DNA of 23,900 nucleotides. Source: JAGXLP01 sp964649445. GTDB lineage: Bacteria > Bipolaricaulota > Bipolaricaulia > M55B111. Shown here piece after piece: positions 1-7,293 of this stretch. The stretch lies in contig CAZYPS010000025.1 in NCBI GenBank assembly GCA_964649445.1, forward strand, positions 1 through 23,900, in the 5' to 3' direction. The translations under genes were made by a program, and so were the position numbers. The notes beneath the pieces are model-generated. The model saw nothing but the letters and a program-made list of their open reading frames with translations, was not told the origin of the DNA and made no database searches. How positions within the stretch are numbered: position 1 is the stretch's first letter; each line of letters begins with the position of its first letter.

Positions 1-83
1 AATTTCCCCGCTGGGGAAATTGATCCCTGGTTTTGTCGAACGGTTTCCAAAGCTAATTTTACACACAAAATGCTACACTATGT
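1..83. repeat. Left copy of a dispersed repeat (inverted relative to right end)
   Basis: Positions 13-83 match the reverse complement of 23830-23900 at 65 of 71 positions (mismatches at 35, 49, 56, 62, 66 and 75). Positions 1-9 and 13-21 form a perfect 9-bp hairpin (aatttcccc / ggggaaatt, 3-nt loop). The repeat is open in several frames. Outward on the minus strand a GTG at 64-66 starts 22 open codons. Inward on the plus strand frame 1 is open to about 198 and frame 2 ends at 86-88. The mismatches do not clearly favour any frame, so coding status is unresolved. It could be the edge of an insertion sequence, a MITE, or another multicopy element at which assembly stopped. Confidence 0.85.
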
Positions 84-469
84 CTTAAAAACTATCTGGA
101 GATTTGACCCTAGTCTTTGGATCATTAACGAAGGAAGTAATTTTGGGAAAAGCACACTGGTCTCATTTCTTTTGCCAGCTCAATACTTGATTGTTTAACC
201 CCTTAAATGCCTGCTGACGCTTACCTGGCTGCCGGGATCTAATCTATGTCCAAGATTAAAAGGTTAGATCAGTTGCCAGCCAAGCGTCAGCAGGCATATG
301 AGATTAGGTGAGGTTATAGTCTAAGATCACATCTAGCTTTGATAAAACTGGTGAGCGAAATGAGTGGGTTATATTTAGTAGCGGTAATTAGCCCGAATAC
401 AGCAGATAACTTTTGCTGTCTCATGAGGTTCAGATTGAAAAACGGGCGACGTGAGATCCGTTGTATTTA
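84..469. other. Gene-free stretch between end repeat and rbfA
   Basis: Apart from the hairpin at 207-297, I see no convincing gene. A long plus-strand frame beginning near 339 runs antisense through rbfA and ylxP and looks like a shadow. A small hairpin (acagca at 399-404, tgctgt at 414-419) lies downstream of rbfA, but no T-tract follows it on the minus strand, so it is not a convincing intrinsic terminator. Genes often found after rbfA (truB, nrnA) are absent. Confidence 0.5.
207..297. repeat. 91-bp long imperfect inverted repeat / hairpin
   Basis: The outer arms are a perfect 16-bp match: atgcctgctgacgctt at 207-222 pairs with its complement at 282-297. Inner pairing continues between ggctg at 227-231 and cagcc at 277-281, and between gatctaa at 236-242 and ttagatc at 264-270, leaving a loop of about 21 nt. 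No T-tract follows on either strand, so it does not look like an intrinsic terminator. The symmetry suits a REP- or MITE-like element or a structured RNA. Only one copy is visible here. Confidence 0.8.
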
Positions 470-835
470 CTATTCGTCTTCTTGTTGGTCCTTCGCCCCT
501 TCGTCCTCGTCCAGGATCTCTTCTATCCTGTTCAACCTTTCCAGGCTGCGGTCGAGTTTGAAGGTCAGCTCGGGAGTGAATCTGGGGTTCACCTGGTGGG
601 CGAGATTGGTTTTGAAGAAACCCTCTTTGTCGTTAAACTTTTCCAGTGAATTTTCTTTCTCTTCTTCGTCCCCTATGATGTTTACGTATACGTCTGCGTA
701 TTTAAAATCGTCGCTCAATTCGACGTCCGTTACGGTCACAAATTCAAAGGCTTCGTCCCTGGTATCTTTCTCGATGATCTTCGCCAGAGCCCGCTTGAAT
801 CTTTCTTCTTTGCGCTTTTTGGCTTTACTTGCCAT
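470..835 (-). CDS. rbfA: Ribosome-binding factor A
   Basis: The 121-residue product matches RbfA, a small KH-fold protein that binds the immature 30S subunit and aids 16S rRNA 5'-end maturation. The N-terminal basic helix (KAKKRKEERFKRALAKII) and the later pattern of alternating strands and helices (ITEVELSDD-like region near residues 35-45, LDRSLERLNRIEEIL near 94-108) fit the family and its usual length. The C-terminal tail is very acidic (DEDEGAKDQQEDE). The ATG shares one base with the ylxP stop codon (TAATG), with AGAGGT upstream, so translation is probably coupled. It is the last gene of the infB-ylxP-rbfA run. Confidence 0.93.
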   Translation of the reverse strand: MASKAKKRKEERFKRALAKIIEKDTRDEAFEFVTVTDVELSDDFKYADVYVNIIGDEEEKENSLEKFNDKEGFFKTNLAHQVNPRFTPELTFKLDRSLERLNRIEEILDEDEGAKDQQEDE

Positions 836-1116
836 TATAGTACCTCTTTGGACTGTCTTTCTATTTGAAGGTTCTTCACTTTTGCAGCCTCGTTCACGAT
901 CTGGGCCATCTTTTTGTGGTTCAAATCGCTGCTTCTTGCTATATGGGCAAATCCAAGAGTGGCCGACCTCGGATCGTTTTCCCCGTCCAGCTCGTTTATC
1001 GATATATTATAGTTGTTGCGGATTCGGTGGATAAACGGTTGAAGTATCGATCGTTTCTCCTTGAGTGAGCTTGCGCCACGGACGATAAATTTTACTTTTA
1101 AGACGCCGATGCTCAT
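835..1116 (-). CDS. ylxP: DUF503 (YlxP-like) protein
   Basis: The 93-residue protein fits the DUF503/YlxP family: it opens with a short strand (MSIGVLKVKFIVRGASSLKEKRS) and carries the hallmark SLKEKR segment at about residues 17-22, followed by a ferredoxin-like alternation of strands and helices. Its position between infB and rbfA is the classic one in many bacteria, and the family is linked by context to ribosome maturation, though its biochemical role is not settled. It begins 24 bp after the infB stop and overlaps the rbfA start by one base. Length is normal and nothing looks broken. Confidence 0.88.
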   Translation of the reverse strand: MSIGVLKVKFIVRGASSLKEKRSILQPFIHRIRNNYNISINELDGENDPRSATLGFAHIARSSDLNHKKMAQIVNEAAKVKNLQIERQSKEVL

Positions 1117-1140
1117 CTCAAGCCCCGATAAAAGTTCAGG

Positions 1141-2901
1141 TTAGAAGGCCTCAACCTTCTTTTTAGTGAAGGCTTCTAACGTATCTCCCTGTTCAAAGTC
1201 TTCGAAGTCCTCTACCGAAATGCCACATTCGTAATCCTCGCCTACTTCCTTGACGTCTTCCTTGAACCTTTTCAGGCTATCTATCTGGCCTTCGTGAACT
1301 AGCTCCCCGTCCCGCCAGACCTTGATTATGGACTTGTTCGTTACTTTGCCTGAATCAACGTAGCAACCGGCAACCTGACCTGAGCCAGTTATATCGAAGA
1401 CCTCTCGGACTTCGATTTCGCCGATCTTGACTTCTTCGTACTGAGGTCCTTTGACTTCCCCGATGGCTCGTTTAACGCTATCGACGAGATCGTAGATTAT
1501 ATTGTAAGTTTCGACAGGAATATCCAGCTGCTGTGATTTTTCTTCCGCTTTTGTTCTTATCTTGACGCCGAACCCGACGACGGCGGAATAGTTTTCCGAG
1601 GACGAAGCGAGCATTATATCGCTTTCGGATATGTCACCCACGCCTTCGTGGAGTACTTCTATTTCGATATCCTCCACTTCAATTTCGTCAAGCTCACTTT
1701 TGACCGCGTCGAGGGATCCGCGTGAGCTAGCCTTGATTACGAGATCCAGATTGTCTTTCTGTGCCTGAGCAAAGAGGTCTTCGACGGAGGGCTTTCCTTT
1801 TCGGCTTTTGATTTTCTCCTCTTCTTTCTTTTCCTGGGCTATTTTCTTAGCTTCGCCAAGATCGTCGAACCTCTCGATACTGGCGCCGGCTGGGGGTACG
1901 TCCTTCAGCCCCATGATTTCCACAGGTTTACTTGGGCCGGCTTCATCTATTTGTCCCGTTTCGTCGGAAAGCGATTTTACCCTACCGTAGGTGTTACCAA
2001 CCAGTAGAGCATCTCTCGGACGGAGCGTCCCTTCCTGAATAATTGCCGTTGCCATAGGACCCATTCTTGAATCGAGGTGGCTTTCGACAATAAAGCCCTT
2101 TAATTCTCCTTCAGGGTCCCCGGTAGGATTCTCCATTTCCGAAACGAGACTCAACATGTCCAGCAACTCGTCCACGTTCTCACCTGTGAGTGCGGATAGC
2201 TGGACCATTATCGTGTCGCCACCCCACTCGTCCGGCGTAAAACCTTCTCGAGCCAGCTGGTTCATCGTTTCCTGGGGGTTGGCGTTGTTTTTGTCTATTT
2301 TGTTAATTGCCACGATCATCGGGATGTCCGCTGCTTCTATATGTGCGATGGCTTCTTTTGTCTGTTCCATTATACCGTCGTCCGCAGCTACCACGAGCAC
2401 GGCGATATCAGTTGCCTGAGCCCCCCGTGACCTCATTGAAGTAAATGCTTTGTGGCCCGGAGTATCGACGAACGTAAATTTGTTTCCTTCCCAATCGATC
2501 TGGTAAGCACCGATGGACTGAGTTATGCCTCCAGCTTCTTTATTTGCTACGCGTGATTCCCTTATCGTGTCAAGCAGGGTAGTTTTCCCGTGGTCAATAT
2601 GTCCCAGTACCGAGACCACCGCGGGTCTGGTAGGAGCTTCTTCCTCTTCTTCTGCCGCTTCCTCTTCCGTTTCTTCTGGTACTTCCTCTTCTTCTACCTC
2701 TTCGGGTTCCTCAGCTTCTTCCTTCTCCTCAAGTTCTCCCTCTTGCTCTTCGTAAAGGTCGAGAATAAGGTTGTATTCCTCGTCGTTTACGGTGTTTAGC
2801 GGCGTTAAATCTCCCATACCGAGTTCCTCGAGGATCCCTAGCATTTCATTGGACTCCAATCCCAGCTCGTCAGCGATTTCATAAATCCTGTGCTTTGACA
2901 C
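1141..2901 (-). CDS. infB: Translation initiation factor IF-2
   Basis: IF-2 is the GTPase that brings initiator fMet-tRNA to the 30S subunit. Visible parts in order: a short N-terminal IF2N-like domain (about 1-50); a linker at 51-89 in which 26 of 39 residues are Glu; the G domain with GHIDHGKT at 100-107 (Ile where Val is usual), GGITQSIGAY, DTPGH, NKID and SAL motifs; then the beta-barrel and C-terminal tRNA-binding domains. At 586 residues it is a short form. The start is GTG at 2899-2901 with GGAGG about ten bases upstream. nusA and ylxR, often found ahead of infB, are absent; hypE lies upstream instead. Confidence 0.97.
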   Translation of the reverse strand: MSKHRIYEIADELGLESNEMLGILEELGMGDLTPLNTVNDEEYNLILDLYEEQEGELEEKEEAEEPEEVEEEEVPEETEEEAAEEEEEAPTRPAVVSVLGHIDHGKTTLLDTIRESRVANKEAGGITQSIGAYQIDWEGNKFTFVDTPGHKAFTSMRSRGAQATDIAVLVVAADDGIMEQTKEAIAHIEAADIPMIVAINKIDKNNANPQETMNQLAREGFTPDEWGGDTIMVQLSALTGENVDELLDMLSLVSEMENPTGDPEGELKGFIVESHLDSRMGPMATAIIQEGTLRPRDALLVGNTYGRVKSLSDETGQIDEAGPSKPVEIMGLKDVPPAGASIERFDDLGEAKKIAQEKKEEEKIKSRKGKPSVEDLFAQAQKDNLDLVIKASSRGSLDAVKSELDEIEVEDIEIEVLHEGVGDISESDIMLASSSENYSAVVGFGVKIRTKAEEKSQQLDIPVETYNIIYDLVDSVKRAIGEVKGPQYEEVKIGEIEVREVFDITGSGQVAGCYVDSGKVTNKSIIKVWRDGELVHEGQIDSLKRFKEDVKEVGEDYECGISVEDFEDFEQGDTLEAFTKKKVEAF

Positions 2902-3080
2902 TAAATTACCCCTCCAGACTCAATCCTCAAGTTAATAATATGCTTCATAAAAAACAATCACCCTTAAAATTCTCAGCCAACCGAAAATAATGAGTTGATC
3001 CTATTAATTGTAAGCCACGTCATCCTTAATTTCTTCTCAACCACTCGTCAAATTACAAAACTCCTACTATAACTGAGCTT

Positions 3081-3109
3081 AGTATAAGATTTGCCGGGTT
3101 AATATCCAA
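3081..3109 (-). promoter_or_regulatory. Candidate sigma-70-type promoter for infB
   Basis: On the minus strand TTGGAT (3104-3109) and TATACT (3081-3086) are separated by 17 bp. The -10 is good and the -35 is weak. It lies just past hypE and would leave a leader of roughly 170 nt before infB. A second possible -35 (TTGACG, 3046-3051) lacks a good -10. The 238-bp gap at 2902-3139 is AT-rich, with no clear terminator for the hyp genes. Confidence 0.35.
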
Positions 3110-3139
3110 CCTCAATCGTGAAATTATTCCTCAATAAAC

Positions 3140-4168
3140 CTAACAAATCCTGGGCACGGGATCTCCTAATGGAGCCTCTAAAAACCTTTTACCCCCGACT
3201 GCCGTTGCCAGGATGACCTTTCCGGGCCAGTCCTGATTAACCTCTCCAATTATTCGGGCCTCCTGACCAAGAGGGTGGTCTTTCAATTCTTCTATGATTT
3301 CAAGAGCTGTTTCTTCCGTAGCTGTAATTATAGCTTTGCCTTCGTTTGCGACTTCGTAGGGACTTATCCCAATTAACTCGGCAATTCCGGACACGGCTTC
3401 TCTTAGGGGGACTGATTCTTCGTTAACTGTTATTCCCAGTTCGCTCTTATCGGCCATTTCGTTCAGAGCAGCGGCGACCCCTCCCCTCGTAGGGTCTTTC
3501 ATGGCTGTAACGTTCCCGGATTTAATGGCTCTACTGAGTAGTTCATTTAGCGGAGCAATATCTGATTTTAACTCGGACTCGAAACTGAGTCCCTCCCGGT
3601 ACTGCATCAGTGCCATGCCGTGATCGCCAATAGTCCCGGTAAGTATTACTTTGTCTCCCGGGTTCATTCCCGCATCGGAGATTGGCTCCTTTGCCAGTCC
3701 GATTCCCGCGGTATTTATTGTCAGACGGTCCATATCTCCTTTTTCCATGACTTTGGTATCACCGGTAATAATCGGTATTCCCGCTTCTCTGGATGAATCT
3801 TCCATTGAGCTCATCACACGGTTTAAATCGGATATTGGGAACCCTTCTTCGATGATAAGACTGGAAGTCAGGGCGACCGGATCCGCCCCCATAACGGCAA
3901 GATCGTTTACCGTGCCGCATACCGCGAGCCTCCCAATATCTCCCCCGGGAAAAAACAGCGGGTCCACTACGTGGCTGTCAGTCGTTAATACGAGAGTGTC
4001 TTCTCCCGCCAGGTCGATCGTGGCACCGTCGTCCAGCTGATCCAGCCCTATCTCCCCGGCACTCTTATTGGTGAAAGTATTTAGCACGTGTTTCTTCAGC
4101 ATCTCGCCCATAGCTCGCCCTCCGGCGCCGTGCGTTAGCTGGACGGTTTCTTCTTCCTCGCCGCTCAT
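3140..4168 (-). CDS. hypE: NiFe hydrogenase maturation protein HypE
   Basis: HypE dehydrates the carbamoyl group attached by HypF to its C-terminal cysteine, giving the thiocyanate that supplies cyanide ligands to the hydrogenase iron. The 342-residue protein ends in the diagnostic PRIC with the acceptor Cys last. It has the N-terminal LTHGAGG motif (about 11-17), an AIR-synthase-like ATP-binding core with GDTKVMEKG near residue 130, and a DPTRGG motif. Its ATG overlaps the hypD stop (ATGA, 4 bases), so the two are probably translationally coupled. hypF, hypA, hypB and hydrogenase subunit genes are not in the window. Confidence 0.97.
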   Translation of the reverse strand: MSGEEEETVQLTHGAGGRAMGEMLKKHVLNTFTNKSAGEIGLDQLDDGATIDLAGEDTLVLTTDSHVVDPLFFPGGDIGRLAVCGTVNDLAVMGADPVALTSSLIIEEGFPISDLNRVMSSMEDSSREAGIPIITGDTKVMEKGDMDRLTINTAGIGLAKEPISDAGMNPGDKVILTGTIGDHGMALMQYREGLSFESELKSDIAPLNELLSRAIKSGNVTAMKDPTRGGVAAALNEMADKSELGITVNEESVPLREAVSGIAELIGISPYEVANEGKAIITATEETALEIIEELKDHPLGQEARIIGEVNQDWPGKVILATAVGGKRFLEAPLGDPVPRIC

Positions 4169-5244
4169 AGCTTGGGCCTCCCCCCGTATCGATACCAGAT
4201 GTTACACATCGCTTCCTCCCCGACCATGCAGGGCCCGTAAGGACTGCTCGGAGTACATTTCTCTTTGAACAACTCGCACTCTCCCGGTGTAGCCCTGGCG
4301 GTAATAACCTGGGGGCAGAGGCAATTTTCGGATGCTTCTATCCCCTCCTCGGCTTCGATTTCGAACCTCTTTCGGGCGTTCCATTCTTCGAATTTTCGGT
4401 TAAGTGTGAGGCCCGAGTCCGGAATATTACCTATCCCCCTCCAGGTAGCATCAGTTTCTTTAAAGACATCTTTAATCAATCTCTTGGATTTTGGGTTCCC
4501 TTCGTAATCAACTGCTCTCTGGTATCCGTTCTCAGCCCTTGGATCGCCAGCTGATAACTGTTTCATTATCAAAGCCAGAGTGTAAAGTATATCGAGTGGT
4601 TCGAATCCTCCGATGACTATAGGAACTCCGTAATCCCGGGCGAGTTGTTCGTAATGTTGAACACCGATAATAGTCGATACGTGACCGGGAGCTATAAACC
4701 CATCTATGTCGTTATCCGGCAGGTCGAGCAAGCTCTCCATTGCCGGAGGTATCAACTTATTGCTCGGCAGGATGCTGAAATTTTCGGGGGGATCGTCTTT
4801 GAGGACCGCGGCCGTCATGGGCGTCGTCGTCTCAAACCCAACGCTGAAAAAAACTACCCGCCTATCGGTGTTTTCGGCGATTTTTACCGCTTCACTTACG
4901 CTGTAGACCAGCCTTACATCCGCCCCTTCCGACTTTAATTCGTTTAATGATCTGGCAGTCCCCGGGACGTTCATCATGTCCCCGAAAGCCGTTACGATTG
5001 CTCCACTTTCCGCAAGCTTTATGGCAGCGTCCAGGTCCACAGTTGGGGTGACGCAGACCGGACAGCCCGGTCCTTCTCTAATATCTATCTGATCGGGAAG
5101 CAGACTCCGGATTCCGTTTTCGGTAATAGCTACCTCGTGTGTGCCACAAACGTGGACAATTTTTATCCGCCGGTCCGGAACCTGCCGATTTATGACCTGG
5201 ACCAATTCTTCGGCCCGATCCCTGTCTTTGAACCTAAACTTCAC
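4165..5244 (-). CDS. hypD: NiFe hydrogenase maturation protein HypD
   Basis: HypD is a [4Fe-4S] protein that, with HypC, forms the scaffold on which the Fe(CN)2CO group is assembled. The conserved VCGTHE (Cys33) and GPGCPVC (Cys61, Cys64) motifs, a GFETTTP segment, and the cysteine-rich C-terminal region (ENCLCPQV, GECELFKEKC, GPCMVGEEAMCN) are all present, and 359 residues is the usual length. The start is GTG at 5242-5244 with GGAGGA about six bases upstream. It overlaps hypC by 11 bases and hypE by 4. Confidence 0.97.
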   Translation of the reverse strand: MKFRFKDRDRAEELVQVINRQVPDRRIKIVHVCGTHEVAITENGIRSLLPDQIDIREGPGCPVCVTPTVDLDAAIKLAESGAIVTAFGDMMNVPGTARSLNELKSEGADVRLVYSVSEAVKIAENTDRRVVFFSVGFETTTPMTAAVLKDDPPENFSILPSNKLIPPAMESLLDLPDNDIDGFIAPGHVSTIIGVQHYEQLARDYGVPIVIGGFEPLDILYTLALIMKQLSAGDPRAENGYQRAVDYEGNPKSKRLIKDVFKETDATWRGIGNIPDSGLTLNRKFEEWNARKRFEIEAEEGIEASENCLCPQVITARATPGECELFKEKCTPSSPYGPCMVGEEAMCNIWYRYGGRPKL

Positions 5245-5482
5245 GTTCTTCCTCCAGCTGTTTGTTCGTTTCTATCAGCTCGTCGAATAGAGACAGGGTT
5301 TCCTGGGCCTCTTCGGGAGAGAGTTTCTGAATGGCGAAACCGGTATGGACTAATAAATAGTCGCCTTCGGTAACGTCCTCGCTCAACGTATCGAGCCTGA
5401 CCTCCTGTTCCACCCCTCCTACGTCCACGGTGGCACGCTCTTCCTCGACGGTAAGTACTTCACCGGGTATTGCAAGACACAT
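5234..5482 (-). CDS. hypC: NiFe hydrogenase assembly chaperone HypC
   Basis: HypC is a small chaperone that carries the iron ligand complex between HypD and the hydrogenase large subunit. The 82-residue product begins MCLAIPGEV, where Cys2 becomes the functional N-terminal cysteine after Met removal. An OB-like barrel pattern follows, with DYLLVHTGFAIQKL near residues 41-54. A strong AAGGAGGA lies just upstream of the ATG. It is first in the hypCDE unit and faces away from the gene at 5619. Confidence 0.96.
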   Translation of the reverse strand: MCLAIPGEVLTVEEERATVDVGGVEQEVRLDTLSEDVTEGDYLLVHTGFAIQKLSPEEAQETLSLFDELIETNKQLEEEREV

Positions 5483-5618
5483 AGGTTTAGTTCCTCCTTC
5501 AAATCAATGAATGGTAAATTATTCACCTGAGTTATTCCAGTGGGGACCGTATGGAGAGGCTCAGACGAAGATTTGCAGAATAATCTCTCCCTTGCCATAC
5601 TTTTTGGGGTGATCCAGT

Positions 5619-6059
5619 ATGTTTCTATTTAGTAAAGAGCTCGAGAGATATGTAGATGGTATTATTCATGAAGAAACTCAGATGTCGGAGATCGGGATCG
5701 ATCTGACCGTTAACGGAGTGGCAAAACCGACCTCCCCTACCGAGCTCGATTTCGGCGGCAGCGAGGAGAAGTCGGGAGACCTTGAGGTAATCGAACCTGA
5801 AAAAAGGTCATCCGAAGACGACTACGGCTGGTGGAACCTGGAAGGAGGTATTTATATAATTGAGTTCAATGAGGACCTTAATGTTTCTGAGGGGCTTGGT
5901 TTTGTCGTGCCTCTGGAGAGAATGACTTCAGGAGGATCGTTTCACTCTCCAGTAATCTTCCAGGGGAAAATGGATGAAAACCCCGCTCTCCACGTAAGCT
6001 CTTCGGGTTTGAACCTTAAGGAGAACGCTCGAATAAGTCGGCTTATGGTCTGGACCTAA
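5619..6059 (+). CDS. dUTPase / dCTP deaminase-like fold protein (degenerate)
   Basis: The 146-residue protein resembles the dUTPase/dCTP deaminase superfamily. GIDLTVNGV (about 26-34) matches the family's first strand motif. GGIYIIEFNEDLNVSEGLGFVVPLER (about 76-101) matches the segment running up to the LERV-like turn. KENARISRL near the C-terminus matches the strand before the end. The classical catalytic patterns (SSLGR-type loop, D-x-Y/F-x-G) are not recognisable; TSGGSFHSP lies in place of the loop. It may therefore be a divergent or non-catalytic member. An extended Shine-Dalgarno (GGGGTGATC) precedes the ATG. Proximity to tmk fits a nucleotide role. The family call is from motif recognition only. 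Confidence 0.55.
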   Translation: MFLFSKELERYVDGIIHEETQMSEIGIDLTVNGVAKPTSPTELDFGGSEEKSGDLEVIEPEKRSSEDDYGWWNLEGGIYIIEFNEDLNVSEGLGFVVPLERMTSGGSFHSPVIFQGKMDENPALHVSSSGLNLKENARISRLMVWT

Positions 6060-6135
6060 TTGGAATGAGTCTAGCAGGATTTTGGTAAAAGTGGCCAAAA
6101 GAATTAAGAGGAAGTATTAAGTTCGGACTGGAGGA

Positions 6136-6594
6136 ATGGTGGGAAATATTCAGTATTTACTAATTGCGTTTATCGTATTCGTCCTGGATAGGTTTAGTAA
6201 GGTACTTGCGGGGGTTGGTTACCGGGGAGGACACCCGCTGTTCTTTCGAAACGGACTTTTTTCTCTCCGATATATCAAAAATTCGGGCGGGGCGTTTGGA
6301 CTCTTCCCGAGAAGAAGCTACCTGTTTATCGCGATAACGATACTTGCTATAGGTTTACTTTCTTATCTCCTTTTCTTTTCGGGGCTCCGGCAAGGGGTGA
6401 CGAAAGTTGGATTGGCTCTCCTGCTCGGTGGTTCAGTGGGTAACCTGGTTGACAGAATTTTGGCCGGAGCCGTGATCGATTTTATTAAAATCTGGAAAGC
6501 TCCTATATTTAACCTTGCTGATGTTGCCATTGTCTGCGGTGCTGGACTGGTTATATTCGTGCTTGTGGGAGGTCCGGGGTTTATTGGACAATAA
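6136..6594 (+). CDS. lspA: Lipoprotein signal peptidase II
   Basis: LspA is the inner-membrane aspartyl protease that removes signal peptides from diacylated prolipoproteins. The sequence has LDRFSK (Asp18), NSGGAFG (49-55), GGSVGNLVDR (98-107), VIDFI (Asp115) and FNLAD (Asp129). Asp115 and Asp129 are the expected catalytic pair. Four hydrophobic segments fit the family topology. The ATG at 6136 lies only one base after GGAGG, so the adjacent in-frame GTG at 6139 may be the true start. The 3' end overlaps tmk by 11 bases if the TTG start proposed for tmk is right. Confidence 0.95.
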   Translation: MVGNIQYLLIAFIVFVLDRFSKVLAGVGYRGGHPLFFRNGLFSLRYIKNSGGAFGLFPRRSYLFIAITILAIGLLSYLLFFSGLRQGVTKVGLALLLGGSVGNLVDRILAGAVIDFIKIWKAPIFNLADVAIVCGAGLVIFVLVGGPGFIGQ

Positions 6595-7210
6595 AATTGC
6601 GGGTAGTTTAATAGTTTTTGAGGGACTCGATGGCTCGGGAACGACGACCCAATCGGGTCTTTTAGCTGATTACCTATCTGAGAAAGGTCACTCGGTGCTT
6701 GAAGTGGAAGAGCCGGGTGGAACCTCGCTGGGACGGGCAGTCCGGGATCTGCTGCTGGAAGATAGGGGTATGGACATCAAACCATTGAGCGAGCTTTTTC
6801 TCTACGAAGTTTCCCGGTCTCAGCTCGTTCGTGAAAAAATAGGTCCCGAACTGGAAAAGGGTAGCGTTATAATTTCGGATCGATTTGCCGTTTCATCGGT
6901 TGCTTACCAGGGCTACGGTCGCGGATTACCGATTGAGGTCGTAAAGTCCTTAAACAATGTAGCCCTCAATGGAATAGAGCCTGACGCAACAATTTTTCTG
7001 GACATAGATCTGGAAGAACGGGCCAGGAGGAGTTCGGGGAATAAGCCGGATAGGATAGAAAAAGAAGCCCGGGAATTTTACAGGCGAGTCAGGGAAGGTT
7101 ACCTTGAGGAAATTCGCTCAATGGAAGACGCTATTATTATAGACGGAACTTTACCGAAGGAAGAGATCGCCCGAAAAGTAATTTCCGAACTCGAGGCTGA
7201 AATCCTGTAG
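6584..7210 (+). CDS. tmk: Thymidylate kinase with altered Walker A
   Basis: Thymidylate kinase converts dTMP to dTDP. I place the start at TTG 6584 (208 residues, normal length) with GGGAGG at 6567-6572. An earlier in-frame ATG at 6515 would add 23 residues read from within lspA. The P-loop reads EGLDGSGTTTQ (13-23), so the usual Walker A lysine is Thr20. The DR motif (ISDRF near residue 95), the VAYQGYGRG segment and the lid and C-terminal motif DRIE...FYRRVREGYL are intact, so the protein otherwise looks like a normal TMP kinase. Confidence 0.93.
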   Translation: MDNKIAGSLIVFEGLDGSGTTTQSGLLADYLSEKGHSVLEVEEPGGTSLGRAVRDLLLEDRGMDIKPLSELFLYEVSRSQLVREKIGPELEKGSVIISDRFAVSSVAYQGYGRGLPIEVVKSLNNVALNGIEPDATIFLDIDLEERARRSSGNKPDRIEKEAREFYRRVREGYLEEIRSMEDAIIIDGTLPKEEIARKVISELEAEIL

Positions 7211-7248
7211 AAAGTGTGATTAGAGCCGAGAAAATTGGTATTATATTA

Positions 7249-7280
7249 AAGTGATAAATTTGAGAGATATTAACTCACTT
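7249..7280 (+). promoter_or_regulatory. Small hairpin just ahead of the dnaN ribosome-binding site
   Basis: AAGTGA (7249-7254) and TCACTT (7275-7280) can pair across a 20-nt A/T-rich loop, and AGGAGG at 7281 follows at once. It could affect access to the dnaN ribosome-binding site. A TATATT at 7242-7247 could be a -10, but no convincing -35 precedes it. Confidence 0.25.
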
Positions 7281-7293
7281 AGGAGGTAAAATA

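Noticed and set aside
339..1034. A 231-codon plus-strand frame antisense to rbfA and ylxP.
   Set aside because: Its composition is Ser/Phe-rich, as expected from the complement of acidic coding sequence, and the opposite strand holds two clear genes in a canonical order.
2640..2755. A tandem repeat of TTC/TCC-type units.
   Set aside because: It is the complement of the Glu-rich linker of IF-2, which is coding low complexity rather than a separate element.
6515..6583. An earlier ATG start for tmk inside lspA.
   Set aside because: It would add 23 residues before the family start. The TTG at 6584 gives a normal length and a plausible upstream GGGAGG.
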